Below, piece after piece: positions 52,861 through 62,917 of a stretch of DNA of 64,000 nucleotides. A program made the position numbers and the translations under genes. Positions within the stretch are counted from its first letter, which is position 1; each line of letters starts with the position of its first letter. The notes under the pieces are model-generated. The model was not told where the DNA came from. It did no database searches and saw only the letters and a list, made by a program, of their open reading frames with translations. The stretch comes from Pseudo-nitzschia pungens (Eukaryota > Bacillariophyta > Bacillariophyceae > Bacillariales > Bacillariaceae). Where the stretch lies: contig CM074764.1 of the NCBI GenBank assembly GCA_037355855.1, forward strand, positions 2,356,001 through 2,420,000, in the 5' to 3' direction.

Positions 52861-53560
52861 CTGGTACAAATTCTACTAGAAGGGCCCAGCATCCTGTCTA
52901 GCATCCTCTTAAGTGTTCCCCCTAGCACAGTAAACTTCCGCTGATCAGTTAGCACCCCCTGTAGATCTTCCAATATTGATCTGATAACAACAGGGGCATG
53001 TACATCTGGTACAAATCCTACTATAAGGACCCAGCATTCTGTCTAGCATCCTATTCAGTTCCCCTCTTAGCGCAGTAAAGTTCCGTTAATCAGTTAGCAC
53101 ACTGAATAGTTTATAATATTTGTCTGATAAAAGGATAGGGCATGTAGATCTGGTACAAATCCTACTACAAGGGCCTAGCATCCTATTCAGTTCCCCTCTT
53201 AGCGTAGTAAAGTTCCGTTAATCAGTTAGCACACTGAATAGTTTATAATATTTGTCTGATAAAAGGATAGGGCATGTAGATCTGGTACAAATCCTACTAC
53301 AAGGACCCAGCATTCTGTCTAGCATCCTGTTCAGTTCCCCTGTTCGCGCAATAAAGTTCCGTTAATCAGTTAGCACCCCTAATATTTTATAATATTTGTC
53401 TGATAAAATGATAGGGCATGTAGATCTGGTACAAATCCTACTACAAGGACCCAGCATTCTGTCTAGCATCCTGCTCAGTGTCCCTCCTAGCACACTAAAG
53501 TTCCGTTAATCAGTTAACACCCCTGTAGATCTTCTAATACCGTATGGTAGCGTACCCTAT
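52861..53560. repeat. 144-bp tandem array, five units
   Basis: CTGGTACAAATCCTACT recurs at 52861, 53006, 53150, 53282 and 53426, that is spacings of 145, 144, 132 and 144 bp; the short one lacks a 12-bp piece. Units share CCAGCATTCTGTCTAGCATCC and AAGTTCCGTTAATCAGTTAGC. No coding potential is seen. Confidence 0.9.
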
Positions 53561-53645
53561 CGGTGTTCTAAGAGCCGAAGAATGTAACTATGATACATAT
53601 CTATCCTACTATAGGGCTGTACCACACAGTAAAATCTTATGGTGT

Positions 53646-55245
53646 ATTAAATAGATGTGACGCCAAAAGTATCCAGTCTTTCTGACTCAGACTTTTTTCA
53701 TAGTCCCAACCATACATAGGGAGAGGACTATTAACACTGGAATGGTGGAAATACTCCTTTTCTGAATTTAGATAGGTCATTTTGTGTATTTTCTAGTGAA
53801 ATATGCCAGTACTGGAAGAAATGTGCATTAAATAGATGTGACGCCAAAAGTATCCACTCTTTCTGACTCAGACTTTTTTCATACTCCCAACCATACATAG
53901 GGGGAGGACTATATACACTGGAATGGTGGAAATACTCCTTTTCTGAATTTAGATAGGTCATTTTGTCTATTTTCTAGTCATACTGTGCAGTACTGGGGGA
54001 AATGTACATTAAATAGATGTGACACCAAAAGTATCCACTCTTTCTGACTCAGACTTTTTTCATACTCCCAACCATACATAGGGGGAGGACTATATACATT
54101 GGAATGGTGGAAATACTCCTTTTCTGAATTTAGATAGGTCATTTTGTCTATTTTCTAGTGAGATGTGCCAGTACTGGAAGAAATGTGCATTAAATAGATG
54201 TGACGCCAAAAGTATCCAGTCTTTCTGACTCAGACTTTTTTCATAGTCCCAACCATACATAGGGGGAGGACTATATACATTGGAATGGTGGAAATACTCC
54301 TTTTCTGAATTTAGATAGGTCATTTTGTCTATTTTCTAGTGAGATGTGCCAGTACTGGAAGAAATGTGCATTAAATAGATGTGACGCCAAACGTATCCAC
54401 TCTTTCTGACTCAGACTTTTTTCATAGTCCCAACCATACATAGGGGGAGGACTATATACATTGGAATGGTGGAAATACTCCTTTTCTGAATTTAGATAGG
54501 TCATTTTGTCTATTTTCTAGTCATACTGTGCAGTACTGGAAGAAATGTGCATTAAATAGATGTGACGCCAAAAGTATCCACTCTTTCTGACTCAGACTTT
54601 TTTCATACTCCCAACCATACATAGGGGGAGGACTATATACATTGGAATGGTGGAAATACTCCTTTTCTGAATTTAGATAGGTCATTTTGTCTATTTTCTA
54701 GTGAGATGTGCCAGTACTGGAAGAAATGTGCATTAAATAGATGTGACGCCAAAAGTATCCACTCTTTCTGACTCAGACTTTTTTCATACTCCCAACCATA
54801 CATAGGGGGAGGACTATATACATTGGAATGGTGGAAATACTCCTTTTCTGAATTTAGATAGGTCATTTTGTGTATTTTCTAGTCATACTGTGCAGTACTG
54901 GGGGAAATGTACATTAAATAGATGTGACACCAAAAGTAACAAGCCTTTCTGACTCAGACTTTTTTCATAGTCTCAACCATACATAGGGGGAGGACTATTA
55001 ACACTGGAACGGTGGAAATACTCCTTTTCTGAATTTAGATAGGTCATTTTGTGTATTTTCTAGTCATACTGTGCAGTACTGGGGGAAATGTACATTAAAT
55101 AGATGTGACGCCAAAAGTATCCACTCTTTCTGACTCAGACTTTTTTCATACTCCCAACCATACATAGGGGGAGGACTATATACATTGGAATGGTGGAAAT
55201 ACTCCTTTTCTGAATTTAGATAGGTCATTTTGTATATTTCTAGTT
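53646..55245. repeat. 181-bp satellite array, nine units
   Basis: ATTAAATAGATGTGAC starts units at 53646, 53827, 54008, 54189, 54370, 54551, 54732, 54913 and 55094, an almost exact 181-bp period. Unit ends come in two types: GAGATGTGCCAGTACTGGAAG, and CATACTGTGCAGTACTGGGGG with a variant, used in a mixed order that suggests unequal exchange. Since 181 is not a multiple of three, the minus-strand frames of 76-77 codons in most units are by-products. Confidence 0.95.
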
Positions 55246-56045
55246 TAGTAGAAGTAAGGTAAGGTTTTAGTTACTGTTTTTGTCTTTATTAGTTTCTTTT
55301 TCGTGATTTTGGAAAGTTGATTTTCGAAAGTTCCAGCGATTTTTTCGACCGGTGTCTGTCCTTTTTCCGTTGCGTCTGTCCTTTTTCAGTTCGCTAAAAA
55401 CAGACCGTCTGTCCTTTTTCCTTGTTTAAATCCGGCGTGCGCGCGCAAGATCGCGCCCGCATCTCCTTCGCGGAGTATCAATCAGGCTCGCATAACAGGC
55501 GAATTAAGTAGGCCAAAAAACACTTCGATTCTCCATAATTTTTTGAGCTAATTTACTTAAGGCCACGACTATGTGACGACTATGTGACAATTAGATCTCG
55601 ACTCAGAGAAGTTGTCTGACTTAGCCGAATAAAAATCCTGAGAGAGTAGACTTTTGCGAGCTCGGGGATAATTTTGGCATGTTCAGGCGACGTCTGGTTG
55701 CCGAGATTTAATTGTCACGTAATTGACGCACCTCGTGCGCGAGTTTCCGATAGGGTTCTTTTACAAAATTTCGGTATGTTTGTCAAATTGTTCTTCTTGG
55801 GTTTTTAAAAGCTTTCCTCAAAATCCCTATGCCTGGTTGGACACTACATAGGCTGGTAGTATTGGTCTACCGTAAGGTTACTAGTACGAGTCCGACAACA
55901 ATTGAGAATCACTAGTCCCGCACTGAAATTAGCACCAACGGAACACCAGTCAACGGGTAGGAGATCATACCAATGACAAAAAATTATTTTGTAGGGGATA
56001 ATTTCCTATCCTCTTATAGTATGCTCTTTTGTTAATGGAAACTCC
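55246..56045. other. Intergenic DNA between the satellite and the transposase gene
   Basis: No gene is seen. GTCTGTCCTTTTTC occurs three times (about 55347, 55372, 55407). The 25-bp word shared with 3572-3596 is at 55682-55706 and the 30-bp word shared (inverted) with 48775-48804 is at about 55749-55778. GCGCGCGCAAGATCGCGCCCGC at 55439-55460 is locally GC-rich. Confidence 0.5.
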
Positions 56046-56141
56046 TTGTTTAAGAGCTTCACTAAACTCTTTATAAAAATCACTTTTTTTGACACCACAG
56101 TTCTTTGCATCACAATAACGAGAACACCAAACACCTTGACC

Positions 56142-58378
56142 ATGGTGGATCCGGCAGATACTGAAGCCAAAGCTCGCCGAAAGCTCCAGCTCTCCAGAAA
56201 ATTTGGAGAGAAGAGAAGGGAGGCATCCCATCCCAGCAATGGAGGGTGTAGGGGCTTCGAAGAATGGTACTGGAGACAACAGATCAAAAAATTCCAGAAC
56301 GGCAAAGAAATAGAGGTGTCAGAAGCATCAATTGACAGGTGGATGAGCAATGGTGTTCGCCGCTGTCGAATGAATGGAAACAAAGATAAAACAGAGCTTG
56401 TTGGCAGGACCTTCCGGAACTGTAAATATTTTCGCGTGAATCGCGCAATTTTTTGAGTCAAACTTTTCAACTCACATCCCCCTTTTGGAACACAATTTGG
56501 GGGGATAAACTCGCACTTTTTTCTCGCACTTTTTTCGAGACCAAAAAGTGCAAGTTTTCACGGGACTAAAAAACACGTTCTTTTTCAACTCGCATTAAAT
56601 GCAAAAAGTGCACAACGGACAAAAAAGTGTGAGTTTTCTTTGCAAATTTTTTTTTCGACGGGGGAGTCGATTTGCTAAGAGAGGCGCAACGAGGGCGGAG
56701 TTGATTGAGGCGCGACGATGTGGGAGTCAATTTGCTAAGAGAGGTCCTTAATAATTAAAATTATGCTTGCTGTCCCCCCCCCTGTATTATATTGCTGTCC
56801 CCCCCCCCTGTATTATCGACGCGTTGCTGCTTGCTGCTTGCTGTCCCCCCCTGTATTATCGACGCGTTGCTGCTGCTTGATGCTTGCTGTCCCCCCCTGT
56901 ATTATCAACGCGTTGCTGATTGCTGTTCCCCCTGTATTATTATTTTTCAAACCATATCTTAGCAAATCGACTCCGTTGTTGCGCCTCTCTTAGCAAATCG
57001 ACTCCCGCGTCGTTGCCCCTCTCTTAGCAAATCGACTCCGTCATTTTGCCTCTATCAACAAATCGATTCCGTCATTTTGCCTCTATTAGCAAATCGACTC
57101 CCGCGTCGTTGCGCCTCTATTAACAAATCGACTCCGCTGTTGCGCCTCTATTTTTTATAACAAATTGACTCCGTAAGGGTTGAAATTTTTGTTGAAAACA
57201 CTCATTTTCCAAGAAAACTCGCATTTTTTAAAATAAAACTCGCATTTTGTATCGAAAACTCGCATTTTTCTGCTGAAAACTCGCATTTATTGCTGTATAT
57301 ACGTGTTTTTTTTCTAGAGCAAAAATGCGAGTTTTTTAGTCCCATGAAAATCCGCACTTTTTTCGATCCCAAAAAATGCGAGTTTCTTTGGGGGAGATAA
57401 TTAATTTAAGGGGATACCCTCAAAATGACTAACTGCAATAAAAAATCGCGTGGTCCGCGCATCGAAAACTATCTTTGTTCCGGAAGGTCCAGGGATCTTA
57501 GTCTGCTTGTGTTCTGTCTTATTGTTTGGCCTCAATCCACCCTTGACGAGATGGCAATGTTTATTTACAATGAGGGGGAGGAATTTACAGCCGACAGCTC
57601 CTCTTGCACCGGTTACAAGAGCTCAATGTAACACAGAAAAAGGCTAGTATTGAATCTTACCGGGCTTACACTGCAGCAAACAGGAGGAAGGAATGGTTGT
57701 TTTGGAACAGACCATTGCCATCTGGGATTGCTGGCATCCCCAGAAAGAGACTTATCGATATTGACGAGTTCGCCATGGAAACACGGAAACTGAATCGAAG
57801 CAAGGCTTGGGCAGTTAGATTTCGAAGAGTTTGCAATATCGGCAATTACACTAGCTAAAGGACACAAACTTACAGTTATTATTGCTGTGGAGGCTGGAGA
57901 TCCTACTGTACCCAACAATTTGACAGGAAGCATTGCTCATCCTCGTCGGTGGATTCGCGTCACTAGGGAAGCAGGAACGACAGCCGACAACTTTGCTTCT
58001 TTTGTAGACAGTATCTGCTCTTCTTTTGAAGGCGATCGCAGAGTACCACAAACAGACGACTGGAGAGTGTTTATGTGGGACAACTTGAGCAGCCACTCTG
58101 CGCCGGTTGTTTACAACACCATTTTGGACAGGGAAGGACCGACGCAATTCGACATTGTCCCCCGACCTCCCTATCAGCCCAAGTATGGACCAACAGAGTA
58201 TATTATTTGTCAGCTAGTGAACTATCTGAAGATTAATATGAGAGGGGAGCTAGACCTCCCTGATCTAGAGCAGCAAATCCTACAAGCAGCAGGAGCAATC
58301 GGTCCATTCGACGGGACCTTTGCTCACTGCGGATACAGTGAGGATGGTACCTACCCCGGCGTTGTAATAGAGCGCTGA
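56142..58378 (+). pseudogene. IS630/Tc1-mariner-like DDE transposase, split by R-B and frameshifted
   Basis: Likely start ATG 56142 (ACCATGG). The first 88 codons (56142-56406) hold a helical DNA-binding start (FEEWYWRQQIKKFQNGKE, SEASIDRWMSNGVRR). Element R-B (56407-57490) then interrupts it. After R-B the gene resumes (DLSLLVFCLIVWPQ, TLDEMAMFIYNEGEEF), loses frame near 57598, continues (ELNVTQKKASIE, NRRKEWLFWNRPLP), loses frame near 57850, and ends with a long open part to TGA 58378. Catalytic motifs in the last part: AVEAGDPT region, DNLSSHSAPVV (second Asp) and PRPPYQPKYGPTEYIICQL (Glu). Dead through insertion and two frameshifts. Introns cannot explain the shifts, as no GT-AG pair fits. 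Confidence 0.85.
56407..57490. mobile_element. Element R copy B (1084 bp) inside the transposase gene
   Basis: The ends GGACCTTCCGGAAC (56407-56420) and GTTCCGGAAGGTCC (57477-57490) are exact inverted repeats. It is inverted relative to R-A and shares its interior: CTCGCACTTTTTTC words, AGCAAATCGACTCC repeats, a short version of the minisatellite (56764-56940) and the TTTCTTTGGGGGAGATAATT stretch (57372-57391) that is the intact version of the Gypsy A target site. Both ends are flanked by A (56406, 57491) as in R-A; a longer target duplication is not clear. Confidence 0.85.
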
Positions 58379-58388
58379 GCGCCATAGT

Positions 58389-58545
58389 CGATTGTCGATT
58401 GTCGCGTCTCCACCATTGTCGATTGTCGCGTCTCCACCATTGTCGATTGTCGCGTCTCCACCATTGTCGATTGTCGCGTCTCCACCATTGTCGATTGTCG
58501 CGTCTCCACCATTGTCGATTGTCGCGTCTCCACCATTGTCGATTT
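58389..58545. repeat. 24-bp tandem repeat, six units
   Basis: Units of TGTCGATTGTCGCGTCTCCACCAT form repeat immediately after the transposase stop codon (58376-58378). They contain TCGATTGTCG. Frames of 60-126 codons across this array are repeat by-products. Confidence 0.9.
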
Positions 58546-59064
58546 CGATTTTGGTTCTTGTATTTCTTAGAGGTGGTTTAGTGGTGGATATGCTTTTGCA
58601 GAGTTGCAAAAATAGAAATAATGAATTAGTGTTGCTCCAGTTTTCTCCAGTTGCTTCCAAATAGGTTTTCCATTGTATACCAATAGTGCCGCCGGCAGTG
58701 TCACTCCCATGTCTTAAGTATCGAACACTTGTGGGAATCGATTATATCCATCTCCATTGGTGGATATTGAACATAGGTACAATAGAAAACCTTGGACGTC
58801 CAGGTGGTGGGATTGAGGTCGGCGGACGCTGCAAAGTATAGAAGAACTCCTGGGATTGAAGTCGGCCGACGCGTCAACTCCTGGGATTGAAGTCGACTGG
58901 CGCCGCAAAGTATAGAAGAACTGCTGGGACTGAGAGGTGTTGGACCTCTCTTTAGCTATTCTAAGTCTACGAGTCCGGATATCGAACATACCGGTACACA
59001 AAAGTCTGGAATCGAAAACACGAGTGGATGGATTGATCCACTCCAGCAAACAGCAGCAAACATA
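58546..59064. other. Intergenic DNA before the second Copia element
   Basis: No gene is seen. GCAAAGTATAGAAGAACTCCTGGGATTGAAGTCG-type words recur two to three times between 58800 and 58935 (GGGATTGAAGTCG near 58853 and 58883). Confidence 0.5.
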
Positions 59065-60032
59065 TGAAGATATTCAAGGTGGTGCTACGATCTGTGCTAA
59101 GGCTCCTGCGTAGGAGAGTGTACTGGGGCTACAGTCAGCAGCCTCCAGTAGTTGACTAACAGGTGCTGAGCTGAGTGCTGAGATGTGTGCTAACTGGTAG
59201 CATACATCCTTAGTAACAGGCTTAGCAACAGGCTTAGCAACAGGCTTAGCAACAGGCTTAGCAACAGGCTTAGCAACAGGCTTAGCAGCAGGCTTAGCAG
59301 CAGGCTTAGCAGCAGGCTTAGCAGCAGGATTAGCAGCAGACCTATCCTGTTTAGTATGGATGCTAGCAGAGTTTACTAGGGTCGCCGCGTACGATTTGTA
59401 CCAATCGTACGTACCCCGAGTAAAGCACCTGTTATGGTGTAGCTAAATGCTACAGGGTTAGGGTTGCTAAGGCTACGAGATACTGAAAGATGCTAGCCTA
59501 CCATGATACCATGCTAAGATACTATGCTACCGCCGGGGCCGGGTCATTGGTGTATAATATGTACCATGACTGGGTGCCCGGCCCAAACAGTTACCAAACG
59601 TGCTAGCATAAGTGAGCTAGCACACGATTCGATTAATCGGAGATACCCTACAATACTCCGATACGCTACCCGTAGAATACAGTACCAGCGCTACGGAGCG
59701 CTGTTATTATGCGAGTTATCGAACGCTGTCACGATACGATACAGAGCTGAGCTGCGCTCAGCTCCCTTTATTCACTCTTTATGTTTCACTCTAAAATAAA
59801 CACACCTATCATGCCCTCCCCTTACGACGATTCCGATGTACCTCTAGGGAAGTGCCTTGTATTGCCTAAGTGTATGCAATAGACCTTGAACAGTCCACTG
59901 TAGACTCACGATTTGCCAGGACTTTATGTATTATTATTGTTAAGGCTTTTCCTTATTTACAGACCAGTACGAGTCGATTTATCTACGAGTCGATTAGATC
60001 CCGAAGACCGCTGACGAGCGGATATCAACACA
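59065..60032 (+). repeat. Copia 5' LTR (968 bp)
   Basis: TGAAGATATTC...ATATCAACACA. It contains ten 12-bp units of AGGCTTAGCAAC/GC at about 59219-59337, double the number in the LTR at 2641-3551. A GTATAATATGTACC box near 59551 and short palindromes around GCTAGC are shared with the other LTR. Confidence 0.9.
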
Positions 60033-60997
60033 GTTTATCAGACCCACCGCTCGACCCACTACGAACCGGGACGCCGGCTAGAGCGCGTGAAGCAAAGAAC
60101 CCAGCTGGCTGATCACCACTGGCATCCATGCCTACACTTGGATGTAAAACCTCAGCTGTAACTGGACCAGCAGCTGACATCGTGAGATCCCTGATGTAAA
60201 TGGGGAGCCCTTCCCCAGCAGACAGACAACGCGCAAACCGACCGGAGCCCACACATCCACCTCTGGGGCCTATTGATACAGAGTACGGTAGCTGAGCATC
60301 ATGGTGGCACCATGGAGGCTCAGTCCGGTGGGGAAGGAGCAAGACGGACGTGGAGAAAGCAGCGTCCATGATTCCCTGTTATTTAAAGGATTCAAGGGGA
60401 CGTTTGCCACGGATGGAACCTTCGTGGAAGACAGAACGCCACGTACGTTCCCAGTGAGAACGGTCATATCCAGCAGACCAAGGACATGACGTCAGGACCA
60501 TCCAACGAATAATGAGGCCGGACCACCTCAAATCTGCCATACCATCAATTTTTGATTTTAGCCAAGGGAACTTGGAATCAGAACCCTGAGATCAGTCATA
60601 TCTCAAAACCCATGTGAGACCAGTCATGCCTCTGAGATCAGTCATATCTCAAAAACCGATAGATCCCTGGGACCAGTCATGTCCCAAAATCAAATCGATT
60701 GGTCCAGAGCAGATCAGAAAGACCGAAAGAATTCTTCTCTTTTGGTAACCAACCATTCAACCATCGAATCGGAACCATCGATGTGGATACCTTCTTCAGA
60801 CGTCGACACGAAACTGTTGACATGGAAACGCTGACGCAATACCTTTTCTTTTAATTGTCAACAAGTGACCTCCGATCGACACGAACCGACCGACACAGAC
60901 CTTCGATCGACAACTTGGATGGAAACAGTCTCCACCACAAAAGAATTTGGTTTAGAAACTGAAGCAAGTTAGTTACTCAGAGCAAGTCAAGACAACC
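60033..60997 (+). other. Copia 5' leader
   Basis: No gene is seen. It carries a short repeat GAGA(C/T)CAGTCAT(A/G)TC(T/C)CAAAA five times between 60590 and 60690. An untranslated leader of about 960 bp precedes the gag ATG. Confidence 0.7.
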
Positions 60998-62866
60998 ATG
61001 GCCAAGCAAACTAGAAGACAAATCGCTGCCGCCGCCGGAGCCGGCGCTGCTGGAGATGCCCCTGGAGATGGAGGCGCTGTCCCTGGAGGCGACGCTCCTC
61101 CGCCTGGAGTCGCCGCTGGAGCCGGTGTTCCCCCTGTTGGAGCGCTGCCCCCTGTCGGAGCGCCTGGAGTCCCTCCTGTTGCTCCTGCTGGAGCCTCCGG
61201 AGTCCAACAAGAACCGAACCTTGACATCCAACCTCGATCTGAGATGATCCTACTTGCTGCTATTCAAGAACTGAGAGCAATGCGCAACGAGAATGCAGCC
61301 CGGATTGCTGCTGACGCTGCTGCTGCCGCCGCCGCTCGTGCTCCTGCTCCTGCTCCTGCTCCCGCTCCCGTTCCTGCACCTGCAGGGACTAGTCCTGATA
61401 TTCTCCAAGCTCATGCCACAGCCCAGGCTAATGGAGGCATCTCTGGGTACAAGAATGGAGCAAAGCTCAGTTCAAGAGAGTTAGACCTCCACAAGATCCT
61501 TTCTGGTTTCAGCAACAGCGATACAGCGGATGAACTATTCTGGAACGGCCTCAACAGCATCGAGGCGATTCAGCAGCTCTCTGCCAAGGAACTCCCCAAG
61601 TACCTACGTGATTTCAATGGCGACCGTCATCCGATGTGCCCCTACCATGAACGAGTATTCATCGGACTTTCCTTCAGACAATCCTTTCAGCTTCTCTCGG
61701 AGTGGATCCGCTATCAACCTCTCATTGGTATCAAGCCTACAGCCCATACTTGGCTTAGCGATCCCCTCGCAGCCGACCGAACGCGCCAGCGTCTACATGA
61801 AATGCAGACCGCCGACAAGGAGACAGTCTCAGCATCTATCACCCCGCCGAAGCTCATCAACCTTGACAACTTCCGTCAGTGGGAAGAAAGCTTCCGCCAG
61901 TTCCTCCGCTTTCAGTACAATGAACAAGGTTCCCCCCTATCATATGTTATTCGTCCGAAGGAGCAAGAGACGGTGACTGCAGCAGAGAGATCCGCCACTG
62001 TTGGAAAGGACGGAATTTTTTCCAACTGGATGGATTACAATGTTCGATGCGCCACGCTTGAAGGCCCGCAGTTCGTCACTGACAACCATGACGTTTGGGT
62101 GTTGCTCTGCAATGCAGTTCGTGATGGCCCTGCCTGGGCCTACACTCGAAGGTACAAAGACGCGAAGAATCCGACTGGGAACGCCCGAGCCGCATTCCTA
62201 ACCCTATACGAGAATGCCTTCTCTGAAACGAACTTTGCGGCTATCCTTGACAAGGTCCATACCGGTATGTACACCTCTCGCTACACAGGAGACTCTCGAA
62301 CATACGACTTTGAGAAGCACTGCAGAACTTGGTTGAATTTCCAGACTACGCTTGCCAACCACGACAAGTTGCCCGACGAGCAAGACTTCACCATGCATTT
62401 CATCCACAGCATCCAAGATGATCGGTTTGAGAACCCCAAGCTCCAGGTCCTTGAAACCGACAAGTACAACAAGGACTTCAACAAGTGCGTCTCGTACTTC
62501 AAGAAATGCCTCGGTATACGGAAGATGGGTGCGGCCTCAACGAAGAGGGCACGAAGTATCTCCTCTGTACGCCAAGGTGGCGGTAGCAATCAAGGAAGCA
62601 GCAACAGTGGATCATACAGTGGTACGATCGAAGACAAGAAGTATCCCCTCGAAGTTTACAGGACCTTCTCCAAGGAACAACGCAAGCAGTTGTATGACCT
62701 CCGCCAGAAGAAGAAGGCTCGAACTATTCAGTCCACTAGTTCTACCACGCCTGCTGCCTCCACGAACAAGACCCAAGGCGCAGGAAACAGTTTTGGGCCC
62801 AGGGGGCGCAGAAAGGGCAAGAAGAAGGGCAACGGCTCGAACCAAGGACAGACCCCCAAGAACTGA
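60998..62866 (+). CDS. Copia Gag (622 aa)
   Basis: Structural particle protein. ATG at 60998 (ACCATGG) opens MAKQTRRQIAAAAGAGAAG. The first 130 residues are Ala/Gly/Pro-rich low complexity (GDAPGDGGAVPGGDAPPPG). The capsid-like part covers about residues 150-510 (LDNFRQWEESFRQFLRFQYN; FLTLYENAFSETNFAAILD). The C-terminus is basic and Ser/Gly-rich (GRRKGKKKGNGSNQGQ) and could bind RNA, but no cysteine-histidine knuckle is seen. The frame is intact, so this element may be fairly young. Pol follows 51 bp downstream in a different frame. Confidence 0.9.
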   Translation: MAKQTRRQIAAAAGAGAAGDAPGDGGAVPGGDAPPPGVAAGAGVPPVGALPPVGAPGVPPVAPAGASGVQQEPNLDIQPRSEMILLAAIQELRAMRNENAARIAADAAAAAAARAPAPAPAPAPVPAPAGTSPDILQAHATAQANGGISGYKNGAKLSSRELDLHKILSGFSNSDTADELFWNGLNSIEAIQQLSAKELPKYLRDFNGDRHPMCPYHERVFIGLSFRQSFQLLSEWIRYQPLIGIKPTAHTWLSDPLAADRTRQRLHEMQTADKETVSASITPPKLINLDNFRQWEESFRQFLRFQYNEQGSPLSYVIRPKEQETVTAAERSATVGKDGIFSNWMDYNVRCATLEGPQFVTDNHDVWVLLCNAVRDGPAWAYTRRYKDAKNPTGNARAAFLTLYENAFSETNFAAILDKVHTGMYTSRYTGDSRTYDFEKHCRTWLNFQTTLANHDKLPDEQDFTMHFIHSIQDDRFENPKLQVLETDKYNKDFNKCVSYFKKCLGIRKMGAASTKRARSISSVRQGGGSNQGSSNSGSYSGTIEDKKYPLEVYRTFSKEQRKQLYDLRQKKKARTIQSTSSTTPAASTNKTQGAGNSFGPRGRRKGKKKGNGSNQGQTPKN

Positions 62867-62917
62867 ACCGACCGCCGGTGCCCAAAATTAAGTAAGGTTG
62901 GCCGGCTGTTGTACCAG

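Noticed and set aside
53731..54866. Family of 76-77-residue minus-strand proteins
   Set aside because: They are the same frame recurring in a 181-bp satellite whose period is not a multiple of three; no start context or conservation argues for coding.
52861..55245. CRISPR-like regular repeats
   Set aside because: Units are contiguous tandem copies without unique spacers, and the window is eukaryotic.
58280..58664. Repeat proteins (SIVASPPL or DNGGDATI) around the 24-bp array
   Set aside because: Both strands and several frames are open for the same reason; they overlap the transposase stop and lack any domain.
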